Source of the DNA: Andalucia godoyi | Lineage: Eukaryota > Discoba > Jakobea > Jakobida > Andaluciidae | Assembly (NCBI GenBank): GCA_009859145.1 | Contig: VRVR01000032.1 | Coordinates: 90,854-154,853, forward strand | Length of the DNA: 64,000 bases | Reading direction: 5' to 3' | Shown: piece by piece, positions 48,001-57,201 of the stretch | Layout of the letters: every line of letters starts with the position of its first letter | Position numbering within the stretch: the first letter of the stretch is position 1 | The notes under the pieces: generated by a model | What the model was told of the DNA's origin: nothing | The model's database searches: none | What the model saw: only the letters and a program-made list of their open reading frames with translations | Translations under genes and position numbers: made by a program

Positions 48001-48175
48001 GCCGATTTTAGAAGCACACGGAAGCTCCATGTCCGACATCCCAACTGAAGGACTGCAGTACATTTCCCACCCATCGATCATTTTGGAGTCAACCTCCGAG
48101 CAACGATGGCAGCTGCTGGATCGGTTTTTGAGATACAAGAAGTCGACGCAAATTCTACGAAAGCTTGTTCAATGA
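45044..48175 (+). CDS. HPS3-like: HPS3-like protein (BLOC-2 subunit)
   Basis: The 1043-residue protein resembles HPS3 by eye. The N-terminus (NLFSSQQIV..., then a beta-propeller-like region to ~370) includes PVPTGACCISYCSKSLLLAI, parallel to the segment around CISCCPVKGDLLVG in animal HPS3. The part LFSWNVYVLDLVDDGELAQEI followed by LLFRAALVG parallels the start of the helical second half of HPS3 (WNLYIVNTISPVQLYKEM... LLVRAAL). The rest is alpha-solenoid. In animals, HPS3, HPS5 and HPS6 form BLOC-2, which steers endosomal carriers to lysosome-related organelles. The match is weak and spread out, so a related trafficking subunit is possible. The ATG at 45044 is followed at once by the conserved N-terminus. 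Confidence 0.5.
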   Translation: MDHINLFSSQQIVRENNAPLHVAASLDFMFSLFSDGSVNAFSYQNTENPAYGFRTVSSRITAAFGLPHVNGILTVEGEERNECVRLYVIAIAKAQANGRGKGGIPLAAGVSGIAHVVALTIRPVPTGACCISYCSKSLLLAIGGRSLITVFQLVIPPNVSKDSDVKASKVATIWTADWLVSRIKVHGSFLSYSDGMSVRIVTLSQACERTTSPSTQSSMLNAHGASLPSSFSPVGISPTFVSSSSADNPFTVCYDDGGRMISKKSDIVPDLFRGRRGSLADDVLYPSRKRFLRNVGHPVFFASKGQFVSNFVLEMHFSDGCVHSLSMDDELAFICSTRKCVIFNLASQDVEAVIPFLSDSVCAGVRRGYFIISASKAGLEVWAYPRTSFLRRLPHAFMKYQRPFFVCMQPLFGTRSFHFVPDDRKILIFASIGSAENIALAAKFDESSVSLHQSNSNRHLRSWDVIVDNIDFASRSNMRSGSFAPLITGNSRHRPSSSSSEQVSKVPIEEDLFSWNVYVLDLVDDGELAQEILDCILSSSISTSTSTMSYGQLVHSCGLLFRAALVGRSLNRDELFYESCRRIAHIFFDHRKFDLSAFFFSLTLDDVVGTANVFLAVSNDGGDGSPQYLSAPQSASHSPVYSVVHHYLSRVLCDGSFSFVDSVFTSTYPSLDAAEADRFLWMFAKHNSMMVSTLIFWSSCFAASLETMLQCLFSTYGSSVDVSDVGALDVDKLPVLRPMDVFAASILLARLGNTGLSVSLLQSTFDEETLISLLADRFELVMFKWDLIPFFLRNLSSVFISACLRLRKHLKNIADIVRVHQSLDISYMNAANMFWRALYSHHVLDAKWYQYAIIAASVSIATSADIKVIVDMDDDADGSQFKESNDMERQSEWFLFEFSKETMTTQCIFLCKLLNDASSDAVTGCSETVQTALASLSNPRTATILQSLLQFKKGEQLEAYLSLRNIDTKLANRFLVQNAPAITSWLPILEAHGSSMSDIPTEGLQYISHPSIILESTSEQRWQLLDRFLRYKKSTQILRKLVQ

Positions 48176-48326
48176 AGGAACACGAAAACCTCTCGCTTCC
48201 CTCTCTTCTTCTTCTTTCTTTCTTTCTTTTCTTTCTTTTCTTTCTTTTCTTTTTTTTTTTTTTTTTCCTGTTCTTTTTCTGTCTCTCCTTTTCTTTTCTT
48301 GCATCGCCGTCGGTTTTAAAAAGGCA

Positions 48327-50357
48327 TCAAGACTGTTGCTTCTTTTTGTATCGTAGCAGCACTTCTCCAAGCAGCGTCCGGTCCTTGTAAAACGTTTTCA
48401 GCGTCCCGAGATTGGTGTCCATAGGTATGATCTCCCCATCACATAACAAGTCGTACTGAATTTCGCATTCACTCACTTTCAGGTTTGAGCTTGCCTCAGG
48501 ATCATCCACGGGCGAATCCGAGTGTGTCGCTCGAAGCTTGTTTTGCACGTAGAAGGCAATCTTCCGAGCTCTCAACAACCGATTTCCACTCAACTTGGTC
48601 GACGTCGTTTGCTGAATTGCAGGAAGACCAGTTCCAGATGCAGGTTCCAGATGAAACGCAATCTTCTCCGGTTCAACCTCGACGACGTGTCTCGTATCCA
48701 ACCCAAGTCGTATCCAGTTTGGCAGTTTTGGGAGCAAAAAGGCTGTGTCCATGTTGGAAACATCCGAAACTCTGAAAAACAACAGAGTTGATTTCGGTTC
48801 CGCTGCTGAACAGACAAACGCTCCGACATCGGGTGACAGGTCGAAGTGTAAATTTGGCGAGTGTTTCTTTGAGACAGCAGCATTCTCCTCTGTTGGAACG
48901 TCCTCGACTTTTTGCAGGCTCTTGAAGAAGGATACAATCATAGCACGGCCGATGTTAACGCGAGTATCCTCCAAGAACTGTCCCTGGACTTCCGTATCCA
49001 CAGCATACACCTCAGAATTGTAGGAAGAATTTCGATTCATCGTGAGTCTGAGATATCCCAACTGAACGTCGACCGAGCACCACGACGGAACAAAGACCGG
49101 ACGATCAATTTTCTCGCATGCAGCTTTAAAATCTTCGGTCCCGAGCATGTCCACCTTTCCTGTACATAGATGATGGCACGTAACTTGCGAATCATCCCAC
49201 AAACACAAAACTCGTCGCTTGTCAAAACAAACTCGAAACTTCTTGATGGAGTGCACTGGCGCAATGGAGAAGGACGGCGTGGGCACAGCAACCTTCTTAA
49301 TGGTATCGCTGGAGGCAATCGAATTGGATCTACGGATTCCTGTTATCGAAGGACCTCGAAGCGGAGAGAACTGCTTGCTTGGCCCCGGTTTGAAAGCAAA
49401 CTCGCGATAAGCGTCAAAATCACTGGAGATTTCATAATGGGAAACAGATCCTGCCTCGGAAACAATGAATGCATTGTTGTCGTTGCGGCATACCGAAATG
49501 AGCGGTGTTAGAGGGGCAGAAAATAAGATGCTTTCATGATTCCTGATGTCGGTAAGAAACGCGAGGCCGTCTCGCCCTACTGAAATCAGCGACGATTGGG
49601 CATCATCCATTGCCAAACCAAGCACTGAGTGCGAATGCAAAACCAACGTGTTCATGCAGCGCTGCATGCCAAGATCCCACACACGAATTGTTCCATCCGA
49701 GCTTGCGCTGTATATTCTACTTCCGTCGCCGGAAACCACGCAAGATCGCACGACGTCCTTGTGAAGCGAAAATTGCGCAACATCCGCACCTCGAGAATCC
49801 CAAATCCTGACAAGATTGTCTGACGTCCCGCATGCAATGATGCGCGATTCGCGGTCTACATCCACGCAATACAAGGAGGTCGTATGCTTGAGGACCTGGG
49901 TGGTCTCCATCATTCGCAGGTCCCACACTCGAGCCTGTCCATCCAGTGCACAAGACACAAGCGAGGAAACCGCAGTGCGGCTACGAGACGGCACTGCAAA
50001 TTGCTTCACATAGTCTGTGTGGCCCGTCAAATACGAAATAGAAGACGAAAACCTGTTGTTGCGGAACGGTCGAATTGAGATGGATGCATCCGAAGACGCA
50101 CAAATCACTCTTCCGCTGATACTGTCCACGACAATATCATTGATCCAGCCCATGTGAGACGGCACAGAATCAATAAACGAATGGTCCACGTCTGAAACCA
50201 TGTGCGCGCACACATGACCGTCTTTGCCTCCCGTGAACAAGACCGATGCTTCCTTGTCGAATACAGAACAACGGATCCCAAGACGATGGCCGGGAGCCTC
50301 AGTAACCCTCGGATCTGGATACACAACTGAAAGCTCTGGTTCTGCGGATCCTCTCAT
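48327..50357 (-). CDS. WDR48: WDR48/UAF1-like WD40 protein
   Basis: The 676-residue protein has an N-terminal WD40 propeller (about 20-330) with clear repeats such as SSDGTIRVWDLGMQRCMNTL and LVRIWDSRG. It ends in the DUF3337 ubiquitin-like domain (about 585-670: KLSGNRLLRARKIAFYVQNK, then YDLLCDGEIIPMDTNLGTLK). This combination defines WDR48/UAF1 (Duf1 in yeast), the cofactor that activates deubiquitinases USP1, USP12 and USP46 and thereby DNA-repair and endocytic pathways. Family features such as WINDIVVDS in the second blade are kept. The start at 50357 is the first ATG. It is convergent with the HPS3-like gene (151-bp gap) and divergent from eIF3c. Confidence 0.85.
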   Translation of the reverse strand: MRGSAEPELSVVYPDPRVTEAPGHRLGIRCSVFDKEASVLFTGGKDGHVCAHMVSDVDHSFIDSVPSHMGWINDIVVDSISGRVICASSDASISIRPFRNNRFSSSISYLTGHTDYVKQFAVPSRSRTAVSSLVSCALDGQARVWDLRMMETTQVLKHTTSLYCVDVDRESRIIACGTSDNLVRIWDSRGADVAQFSLHKDVVRSCVVSGDGSRIYSASSDGTIRVWDLGMQRCMNTLVLHSHSVLGLAMDDAQSSLISVGRDGLAFLTDIRNHESILFSAPLTPLISVCRNDNNAFIVSEAGSVSHYEISSDFDAYREFAFKPGPSKQFSPLRGPSITGIRRSNSIASSDTIKKVAVPTPSFSIAPVHSIKKFRVCFDKRRVLCLWDDSQVTCHHLCTGKVDMLGTEDFKAACEKIDRPVFVPSWCSVDVQLGYLRLTMNRNSSYNSEVYAVDTEVQGQFLEDTRVNIGRAMIVSFFKSLQKVEDVPTEENAAVSKKHSPNLHFDLSPDVGAFVCSAAEPKSTLLFFRVSDVSNMDTAFLLPKLPNWIRLGLDTRHVVEVEPEKIAFHLEPASGTGLPAIQQTTSTKLSGNRLLRARKIAFYVQNKLRATHSDSPVDDPEASSNLKVSECEIQYDLLCDGEIIPMDTNLGTLKTFYKDRTLLGEVLLRYKKKQQS

Positions 50358-50706
50358 CTATACTTTTGTCAATTGGTTACACACCACCATGCTGTGCTTA
50401 TGTTCGGGAAATGAATGTTATTCTTCTGCAAACAACAACAGGAGAGCACCAGGAGAATGAGAGAATAGGAAATACGAGGCGTGTGACGGCGGCGGGCGAA
50501 CTGGGAAGAACAGCGACTGTAGTTGTGTCAAGTTCGCTGTAATTTGTGTCATGATGACATTTTTCCCCTCACTGTCAGTCGCAACTCGCAGGGGGGAATG
50601 CCTTTCTCCGTGAGCTGAGAGAATTTCGCCTTTTTTCCCTTTCTGTCTGTCTCTCCAAACCAGAGGTTTTTGTGAACAGCGCGCATTCGATTAATTCTTC
50701 TTAACA
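50358..50706. other. Divergent promoter between WDR48 and eIF3c
   Basis: About 350 bp containing both promoters and 5' UTRs. No repeat or small gene stands out. Confidence 0.5.
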
Positions 50707-53541
50707 ATGTCTTCCAAGTTTTTCGAGACCGGCGATTCTTCGACTGAGGAATCTGAGGAGTCTTACGAGTCCGAGTCTTCAGCAGAGGAGTCAAAGGCGC
50801 AACGTCAGCCAGCTGCGAAGCGCGTCTTTTACGATTCTGACGAAAGTGAGGATGAAGGCCAGCGAGTTGTTAAGACTTTCGAAGAAAAGATTGCGGATGA
50901 GTATTCGTCACTGAGTCAAAAGATCAAGGAGCACATTTCTGCAAACGACATCTTGTCGCTTGAGAAGGACTTTAAGGATCTTCGAGGAGTGTTTGACAAG
51001 CAAAAGAAACGCGTTTCGTTTGGAGTCAGATTCGTTGTTCCTTCTGCATTCTTGCGAAATCTCATTCGCATCTCGGATACAGTTCTCAACTTTTCCAAAG
51101 ACATTAAACTTGCACCCACGCAAGGAAAGGCCCTTGGCAAGCTGCAGTATGTTCTGCGAAAGCACAACACGGAATTCACGGAAGAGCTCGTCAAGTTCCG
51201 AGAACATCCGATCACATCAGATGACGAAAAGAAGGCCAAGCCATCGAAGGCTGCTGTTGTGGAGTCGGAAGACGAGGAAGAGGAGGTGGATGAAGAAGAG
51301 GAAGACGAAGCTTCCAATGACGAAGACGAGGATGAAGTTGAAGACGAGTCGGAAGACGAGTCGGACGATTCTGACGAGTCGAGTGACGAGGACTCCTCAA
51401 CTTCTGGAGATTCCGATGAGTCTTCTGAAGACGAGAAGCCGAAGTCTGGGCTTGCAAAGTGGCTGGCGAAGGCCCCTGCCCAGTCGACGGCAAAGGCTTC
51501 CAAGAAGCCCGCTGGTGCTGTGGACAAGACTGCCTTGACAAAAAGGAAGGAGAAAGAAGGAGCTCCGGAGCCGCAGGAGGTTCCCGCAGTTCCGGCTGCT
51601 GAAACTGAGGTGAGCCAGGATAACTTTTCTCGTCTGGTTAAAGAAAATCTCGAAAAGAAGCTGCGTCGACCGGTGGAATCTGCATCGCAAATGCAGCTAT
51701 TGGAAAAGCTGCAAGTTTTTGCAAAATCTCCAGCACGCATTGCTGGCCTCTCAATTCACATGTGCAACACTGCGTTCGAATCGGTGCCGGCAGATGCCCC
51801 TCTGAGCTTTAACGTCTGGTTGCAATGTCTTGGGGCGGTTGAGCGTCTTTCCGATGCCCTGCTTGGGGTAGAATCCGCCGTTGTCGAAGACCATCCGTTT
51901 GAGGAAAACGTGGAATACCTTGCTTCTGATGCTTCTGTCGGTTCTGCAGAGATCAAGACTTCCACTCCGTTCGAGATCTTGGTGAATCGGTTGGATGAAT
52001 TTTGGACTCGTCTTTTGCAGTGGACGGATCCCCACTCTTCCGAGTTCTTGTCCATTCTTGCTGATGAATCCCGTCTTCTTGGATGCATCGAGAGGGCTAT
52101 TTACTTTTATGAAACTAGAATGCGCAGCACCCTCAGAGCGGCGGAATTGAAGCGACTGTTGGTTGAGCACGTTTACTACCGCAAACAGACAGATCATTCT
52201 GTACTCGTGGATCGTATGCGTGCATCGATTGCGAAGTCAGCATCCGACAGAGCCGAATTTTGGAAGGCAAAAGCAGCTGGAATCTCTCCCGAAGTTCATG
52301 TTCCGGAATTGATCGAAAGCGATCTTACCATGCTGATGAATGCCCTCACTTCCCAGATTTATGGGTCTACTCCTGAGAAGCATCGAGCACGTGTTCGTGT
52401 CATGCTGTGCCATGTCTACCACCATGCGCTGCATGGTAGGTATGCAGTTGCGCGCGACATGCTTCTTGAGTCCCATGTTTCGGATACTGTGCAGGCTGCT
52501 GACGAGACCACGATGGTTCTTTACAATCGAGCCTTGGTGCAAATTGGGCTTTGTGCGTTCCGCTGCGGCTTGTTCTCGGAGGCGCATGCCGTGCTTGTGG
52601 ACATCGGATCACATCCGAAGAAGCAAGAGCTGCTTGCGCAACCGCAATTGGATGGTAAACTGACGGATGTGGATGAGAGACGCTTGAGAAAGCGCATGGT
52701 TCCCCTTCCCCAGTTCATTAATCTCCAGTTGTTGGAAGTTTTCCATCTGATCGCGGCTATGCTTGTTGAGATTCCCCTGCTTGCTGCGAATCGTGTGGCC
52801 TGGCAATCGTCGTTTGGCATGGGTGCGATGTCAATGTCAATGGGTTCTGGCGGCTTCTCAAGTGGCCTTTATGGTCTCTCCCTCGGTCCTGAGGTCGATG
52901 CGTCCAGATTAGAGTACATTTTGGGCTCCAAGGTGTTCTCCCGCATGATGGAACACTACTCCAGACCGGTTCTGTTTGGACCTCCTGAATCAACAAGAGA
53001 TCACATCTATACTGCGGCGCTGGCGATGCTCGAAGGCGACTGGGCTCGTTGCTGCTCTGTCTTGTTTGAGATTGACACCTGGACAGGTATTCACAATGCA
53101 GAGGATGTGAAAGCAAAGTTGAAAGAGAGGGTGAAAGAAGAGACCATGCGTTCGTATTTGCTCAGTAATGCACGTATTTACAAGTCCTTCTCGATCCCTC
53201 GACTGTTGTCGATGTTTGAAACGTCGCGTGAAGTTTGTCTCGCGCTGATTTCTCGCATGATCTTGTCCGAGGAATTCAGAGGTGCAGTGGACGCGGAGCA
53301 CGATTGCGTGGTTGTCCACCCTGTTTTCACGGAAAACAGCAGACTACGGTCCTTGTCTCTGCAGTTGGCCGATAAGAACGGACGGCTGATGGACTTCCAG
53401 GAGAAGTTTGCGCGAGACGCTGATGGATCATCGTATGATCAGTCCTATTCAGACAGGTATGCTTCAGGCTCACAAGGAAAGCCGTACAAGCACATGGGTT
53501 CCTTCCAAGACCCTTCTAAGAGAAGAAAGTACCAACAATAA
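50707..53541 (+). CDS. EIF3C: Translation initiation factor eIF3 subunit C
   Basis: The 944-residue protein is eIF3c, a core PCI-domain subunit of eIF3 on the 40S ribosome that contacts eIF1 and eIF5. The start MSSKFFETGDSSTEESEE is the usual acidic N-terminus. After a long Glu/Asp/Ser-rich stretch (about 175-260) come the helical repeats (YFYETRMRSTLRAAELKRLL; LYNRALVQIGLCAFR) and RKRMVPLPQFINLQLLEVFHLI, typical of eIF3c. The PCI domain lies at about 760-880 (LLSNARIYKSFSIPRLLSMF), followed by a short basic tail. Length and order are normal. The stop is only 12 bp from the convergent MORN gene stop. Confidence 0.95.
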   Translation: MSSKFFETGDSSTEESEESYESESSAEESKAQRQPAAKRVFYDSDESEDEGQRVVKTFEEKIADEYSSLSQKIKEHISANDILSLEKDFKDLRGVFDKQKKRVSFGVRFVVPSAFLRNLIRISDTVLNFSKDIKLAPTQGKALGKLQYVLRKHNTEFTEELVKFREHPITSDDEKKAKPSKAAVVESEDEEEEVDEEEEDEASNDEDEDEVEDESEDESDDSDESSDEDSSTSGDSDESSEDEKPKSGLAKWLAKAPAQSTAKASKKPAGAVDKTALTKRKEKEGAPEPQEVPAVPAAETEVSQDNFSRLVKENLEKKLRRPVESASQMQLLEKLQVFAKSPARIAGLSIHMCNTAFESVPADAPLSFNVWLQCLGAVERLSDALLGVESAVVEDHPFEENVEYLASDASVGSAEIKTSTPFEILVNRLDEFWTRLLQWTDPHSSEFLSILADESRLLGCIERAIYFYETRMRSTLRAAELKRLLVEHVYYRKQTDHSVLVDRMRASIAKSASDRAEFWKAKAAGISPEVHVPELIESDLTMLMNALTSQIYGSTPEKHRARVRVMLCHVYHHALHGRYAVARDMLLESHVSDTVQAADETTMVLYNRALVQIGLCAFRCGLFSEAHAVLVDIGSHPKKQELLAQPQLDGKLTDVDERRLRKRMVPLPQFINLQLLEVFHLIAAMLVEIPLLAANRVAWQSSFGMGAMSMSMGSGGFSSGLYGLSLGPEVDASRLEYILGSKVFSRMMEHYSRPVLFGPPESTRDHIYTAALAMLEGDWARCCSVLFEIDTWTGIHNAEDVKAKLKERVKEETMRSYLLSNARIYKSFSIPRLLSMFETSREVCLALISRMILSEEFRGAVDAEHDCVVVHPVFTENSRLRSLSLQLADKNGRLMDFQEKFARDADGSSYDQSYSDRYASGSQGKPYKHMGSFQDPSKRRKYQQ

Positions 53542-53553
53542 GAATCTGTCAAT

Positions 53554-54699
53554 TCAATGTGTGCTCGTAAACACTCCATTATGAAATAGTCCACACTGGA
53601 CAGTAACACCGAGGGGCGACACGACCGTTCCAAACCCGTGCGGCACACCCTTTTCCAAGCCTCCAACATACTTGTTTCCGTCTGGGAGCACGACCATGCC
53701 AGCGCCTGGAAACAATGAGCTTTCAAAGTAATCCCCGTCTTTCAAGTCAGAGCATCCTTTCGAAGCCAAACGCTCTTGCAGCACACGCAACTTCCTAGCC
53801 TCCAAACGGTACTGTGATTCTCTGCCCCCTTCTTCTATCCTGCCCATCCAAACAAGAATTCTTTCGCTATCCTTTGCGACAGGATTGAAAGTTGAAGGTT
53901 TTCCAAAGATCGAGAAGCCGTCTGCGTGGCCTTCCTGGCAATGCACAACAGACATGGCGGACGTGTCATTGTTGTAAACCCGTGTCCAGCCACAAATCTG
54001 CCCTTTGCAAAAGGAGGCAAGAATACAGAACTTGCCATGTACGTTCATCATGCACCCGTCTCCATCGACTTTGCCCTTCGAAAACCCGCCTTCATACATG
54101 TATCCGTTCGCATTGTACAATCTGCCCATACCTGCAAACTCGTCATCGGTCCATTCTCCATCATAAACATAGGCCCCATGATCCCAGCTGAGCATTCCCC
54201 TGCCTTCGCGGAGGCCAGCAACCCAATCGCCGTGATACACAGATCCATCGGCGTACGTGCAAGTTCCCCGACCATGGCGTAGACCTTTCGAAAAGTCGCC
54301 GTCATAAACAAAGTCCGGACACTTTAGCAATCCACGACCGCTCATGAGCCCATCTCGAAACATTCCTTTGTACTCGAGGACCTCTCCATCGGCACTCCAC
54401 AGCCACGTACGCTGTCCGTAGCCGTGAAACCTCCCTTCTTCGAGGAATCCTTCATATTTTTCCACGACCTTTCCCTGCCCGTTGAGAGGTTGAAAATAAA
54501 ATATGCCTTTGCCATGCATCAAATCTGCTTTCCAATGCCCAACATATCTTCGACCTGTCATGGCCCACTGCTGATCGCCGAAGCCATGTCGAGCTCCATG
54601 TGAAAAGTAGCCACAATATTCCGACCCGTCTTCGTATGTCATAAGACCCTTCCCGTGCGGAGCCCCGAGGGCATCAACTTCACCAGTAAATATCGGCAT
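53554..54699 (-). CDS. MORN-repeat protein
   Basis: The 381-residue protein contains at least eight MORN repeats (consensus YxGxWxxGxxHGxGxxxxxxG) between residues 1 and 225, for example YCGYFSHGARHGFG, YHGDWVAGLREGRG and YDGEWTDDEFAGMG, with one more near 340-370 (YVGGLEKGVPHGFG). There is no kinase or SET domain. MORN proteins serve as membrane- or cytoskeleton-linked scaffolds, and in plants as phosphatidylinositol-phosphate kinase parts; the partner here is unknown. The first ATG at 54699 begins directly before the first repeat. Its 3' end almost touches eIF3c, so the transcripts should overlap. Confidence 0.85.
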   Translation of the reverse strand: MPIFTGEVDALGAPHGKGLMTYEDGSEYCGYFSHGARHGFGDQQWAMTGRRYVGHWKADLMHGKGIFYFQPLNGQGKVVEKYEGFLEEGRFHGYGQRTWLWSADGEVLEYKGMFRDGLMSGRGLLKCPDFVYDGDFSKGLRHGRGTCTYADGSVYHGDWVAGLREGRGMLSWDHGAYVYDGEWTDDEFAGMGRLYNANGYMYEGGFSKGKVDGDGCMMNVHGKFCILASFCKGQICGWTRVYNNDTSAMSVVHCQEGHADGFSIFGKPSTFNPVAKDSERILVWMGRIEEGGRESQYRLEARKLRVLQERLASKGCSDLKDGDYFESSLFPGAGMVVLPDGNKYVGGLEKGVPHGFGTVVSPLGVTVQCGLFHNGVFTSTH

Positions 54700-54734
54700 A
54701 TCCTCGTGAGGTACAATCCACTCCCGTTGACGTT

Positions 54735-54944
54735 ATGATCTCCCGTCGTATTATTGCTTTCTCTTCGTTCCTTGTCGTCGTCGTCGCCGTGGTCGTCGTG
54801 GATTGTACTCCCCTCTCCACTGTTTCGCTCACTCGAAAATCGTCCGGGAAAACTCGGTTGTCGGGGATCAGGTCGGGTGACTTTCGGAAGGTCAGAGCAA
54901 ACCATGCTCGGTTTTTATTTACTGCCGATGGGCAACTTTTTTGA
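54735..54944 (+). CDS. Doubtful small protein with signal-peptide-like start
   Basis: A 69-codon frame starts at an ATG 36 bp from the divergent MORN start. It codes MISRRIIAFSSFLVVVVAVV followed by a possible cleavage region and a basic tail, like a signal peptide. However, the valine run comes from GTC triplets of a simple repeat, and no similarity is recognised. It may be the first exon of a spliced gene, a small secreted protein, or chance. Confidence 0.2.
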   Translation: MISRRIIAFSSFLVVVVAVVVVDCTPLSTVSLTRKSSGKTRLSGIRSGDFRKVRANHARFLFTADGQLF

Positions 54945-56475
54945 ACTGTTTTAGGTAATTGTGTTTTCGCCGTCTTTGACAAAAATGCTCTGCAATCCTA
55001 ACGTAAGATGTCCCCTCTTCTCCCATCTGGTTAGAAATTAAATAAGTAAAAGCAAAATCTCCCTCTCTTCCTCTTGGAGGCATGTTCGAAACTGCACGAA
55101 CGATCCGAAAAGAAGTACGATGCTTGAAGCCAGGTGCTTCGGAAAGGGGCCGCGTGCGGAACGTTGCATTGCATCCGCACTTTTTATCAACGACTCTACA
55201 ATACCTAGACGATTGATTCGCAGGATCGAGTGTCATGCAACACTGAAAAAGTACCAGTAAGAGCCAGCGGGGTGCTGATGCATTGCTATCGCAGCCCGTA
55301 AACAAATAGGCCTAGTTCTTGAATGTGATCGCAACAGTCGGTGGTAGGTGGCATGTGTAAATATGCATCACTGTTGCTTTTTGCTTTGACGGCAGCGCCT
55401 CATCGGACAGTGAAGTACAAAACTGCATCGAAGGGAATAAAACTTAAAAAGGAAATGTCGTGCTTATTTTTTGCAGTACAGATTCTCCTCACGTGCGGTA
55501 GGGATGTTTGTTATGCACTTGACGTCCATAGTTTGCAGTCTCCCTTCTTTCTCGATCGACTCTTTTGTGCACGATGTGGCTAATACGGTTGATGACAACC
55601 GATACTGGCAGTTTTGACAGTGGCACTTGTTTAATTTTGTCACGCTCAGGAGTCAGGACCCCCAGAACGTCCAGTGGGACTCACAAAGTACTGGCTGTAC
55701 AGGAATCACACGAGAATAGAGAGAATCGTCGCCATCGATCTCTGCGAATTGCGGTATCTTGTCGAAGCGTCTTATAACCCTTCAACGTGGTATATCAGAT
55801 AGTACGGCTGAAGGTGGGCAGCCGTCGACATTGCTGCTGAATGAAGACCGACCTTTTTCCCCTGCAGATTGCTGCTACCGGTTGCTGTTGTTGTCGTCGT
55901 CGTTGTCGTCGTTGTCGTTGTCGCGGCGGCGTAGGTGTGCAGGTCGAGGCCCGATGAGACACTGTCGAATATTGACAACCGATTCCTTGTGATCGACGAT
56001 TCCGCCGCCGTGCCCTCTCTCTCTCTCTCTCTCTCTCTATGTGGCGCACTCCATTTGCCAATCAACAATCAATACAATATCCGCTCGATTGAAAACAGAG
56101 ATTGAAGAACACGAGATTGAACAAGTGGATAAAAACTGCGGAACGGCCAAAAAAAAATGAAGCTCGTTGAAATCCCTAGTTTTTCCCCTGGTTCCCAAGG
56201 TCCAAACGGTTTCTAACGAATGCACTGATTGCTCAGCTAGAGAGGTCTGACGAAAATATCGGTTGTTTCTGTTTTGGGATGCGCAGACCCACGGAGGTCC
56301 CACTCAAAAGGGGAACTTCATTGGATGGGGTGCTGATGCGGATTGTAAAAGTCACGCTTTACGCCATAAAGTCTGTTTGAGGCGCAGCATGCGAGACAAA
56401 TTTTTGGAGAGGGTTGGGTTGGAGGTAAGTACTGTACTCCCCTCTCCCGAATTCCTTTCCTTATTTCTTTTTCTT

Positions 56476-56520
56476 TTTCTGTTTCTGTTTCTGTTTCTGT
56501 TTCTGTTTCTGTTTCTGTTT
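56476..56520. repeat. (TTTCTG)n hexanucleotide repeat
   Basis: About seven copies of a pyrimidine-rich hexamer end some 75 bp upstream of the mS38 start codon. Confidence 0.9.
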
Positions 56521-56594
56521 TAGTTTTAGTTTTTGTTTTTTGTTTTTTGTTTGCTTTCGTCGAAACGCACACACAACAGGAAGCCTGCAGCATA

Positions 56595-56990
56595 ATGGCG
56601 ATGAGGCTTTTTTCGGCTGCGAGCCCATCTTTGCGACTGGCTTTCCAGCCTGCAGCCTTGCAGACGCTGTGGAGACCTGCGGCTGCCAACATGATCGTTC
56701 CACAGCCCCTGCCAATGCTGCAGCTATCCTCGCTTTTCATTGACCGAAGCGAGCTCTGCAATATCGAAGAAATTTCGATGTCTTCTGTCATCAAGAAGCG
56801 AAAGAAGAAGATGAACAAACACAAGCTTCGCAAGAGACGGTATGATCTTTCGTTGCTCGTTATTCAATTTGAGCACTGTTATGTTGTCTTGTTTTTTTGG
56901 TATACTAATCTATCCTTTGCGCTTTAATGTGGCTTTTTTAAATTCATTCACGGCATTAGCAAAGCACAAAGACATAAGAACGAACCATAA
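56595..56990 (+). CDS. mS38: Mitochondrial ribosomal protein mS38 (AURKAIP1/COX24-like), two exons
   Basis: Exon 1 (56595-56839) codes a mitochondrial presequence (MAMRLFSAASPSLRLAFQPA) and the conserved basic end MSSVIKKRKKKMNKHKLRKR, the hallmark of mS38/COX24. Read straight on, the frame would add a hydrophobic tail foreign to the family. Removing 56840-56959 (GTATGA ... TTAG) joins CG to C and gives RKAQRHKNEP then a stop, a basic tail of the expected kind. The product has 91 residues. mS38 is a small-subunit mitoribosomal protein that contacts rRNA near the decoding region. The ATG at 56595 lies 75 bp after a TTTCTG repeat. Confidence 0.75.
56840..56959 (+). other. Predicted 120-nt spliceosomal intron in the mS38 gene
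   Basis: The 5' site is GTATGA and the 3' site TTAG. A branch-point-like tactaat sits at about 56903-56909, some 50 nt before the acceptor, following a T-rich stretch. It splits an arginine codon after its second base. This is the only intron the window's gene models require. Confidence 0.7.
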
Positions 56991-57201
56991 TTCGAGTGAT
57001 TGGGTTTCCACACGGTTTTTGTTTCCGTTTCCGTTTGCTTTTGTTTTGTTTTATTTTCTTTTTCTGTTTGTTCTTTAAAGAATCATAAGAGGAAATTCGT
57101 AAAAATGTCCAGCACAATGACATTCCTTTGTTATTATCGTGGTTTTTTTGGTTTTTTTTTGTTTGTTTTCTTGGCGTGAATTCCTTGTGCCAACATTATG
57201 C

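Larger units (their letters stand above)
54700..56594. other. 1.9-kb spacer between MORN and mS38 genes
   Basis: No supported gene apart from a doubtful small frame at 54735-54944. The region contains a (GTC)n-like tract (54774-54800), CGT triplets (55885-55925), a CT run (56018-56038) and the TTTCTG repeat at 56476-56520. Frames around 55080-55300 and 55560-55770 are broken and may be decayed sequence of unknown origin. Confidence 0.4.

Noticed and set aside
55080-55310. YLDD-like string suggesting a reverse transcriptase remnant
   Set aside because: Only four residues in a frame broken by stops; no other reverse-transcriptase motif nearby.
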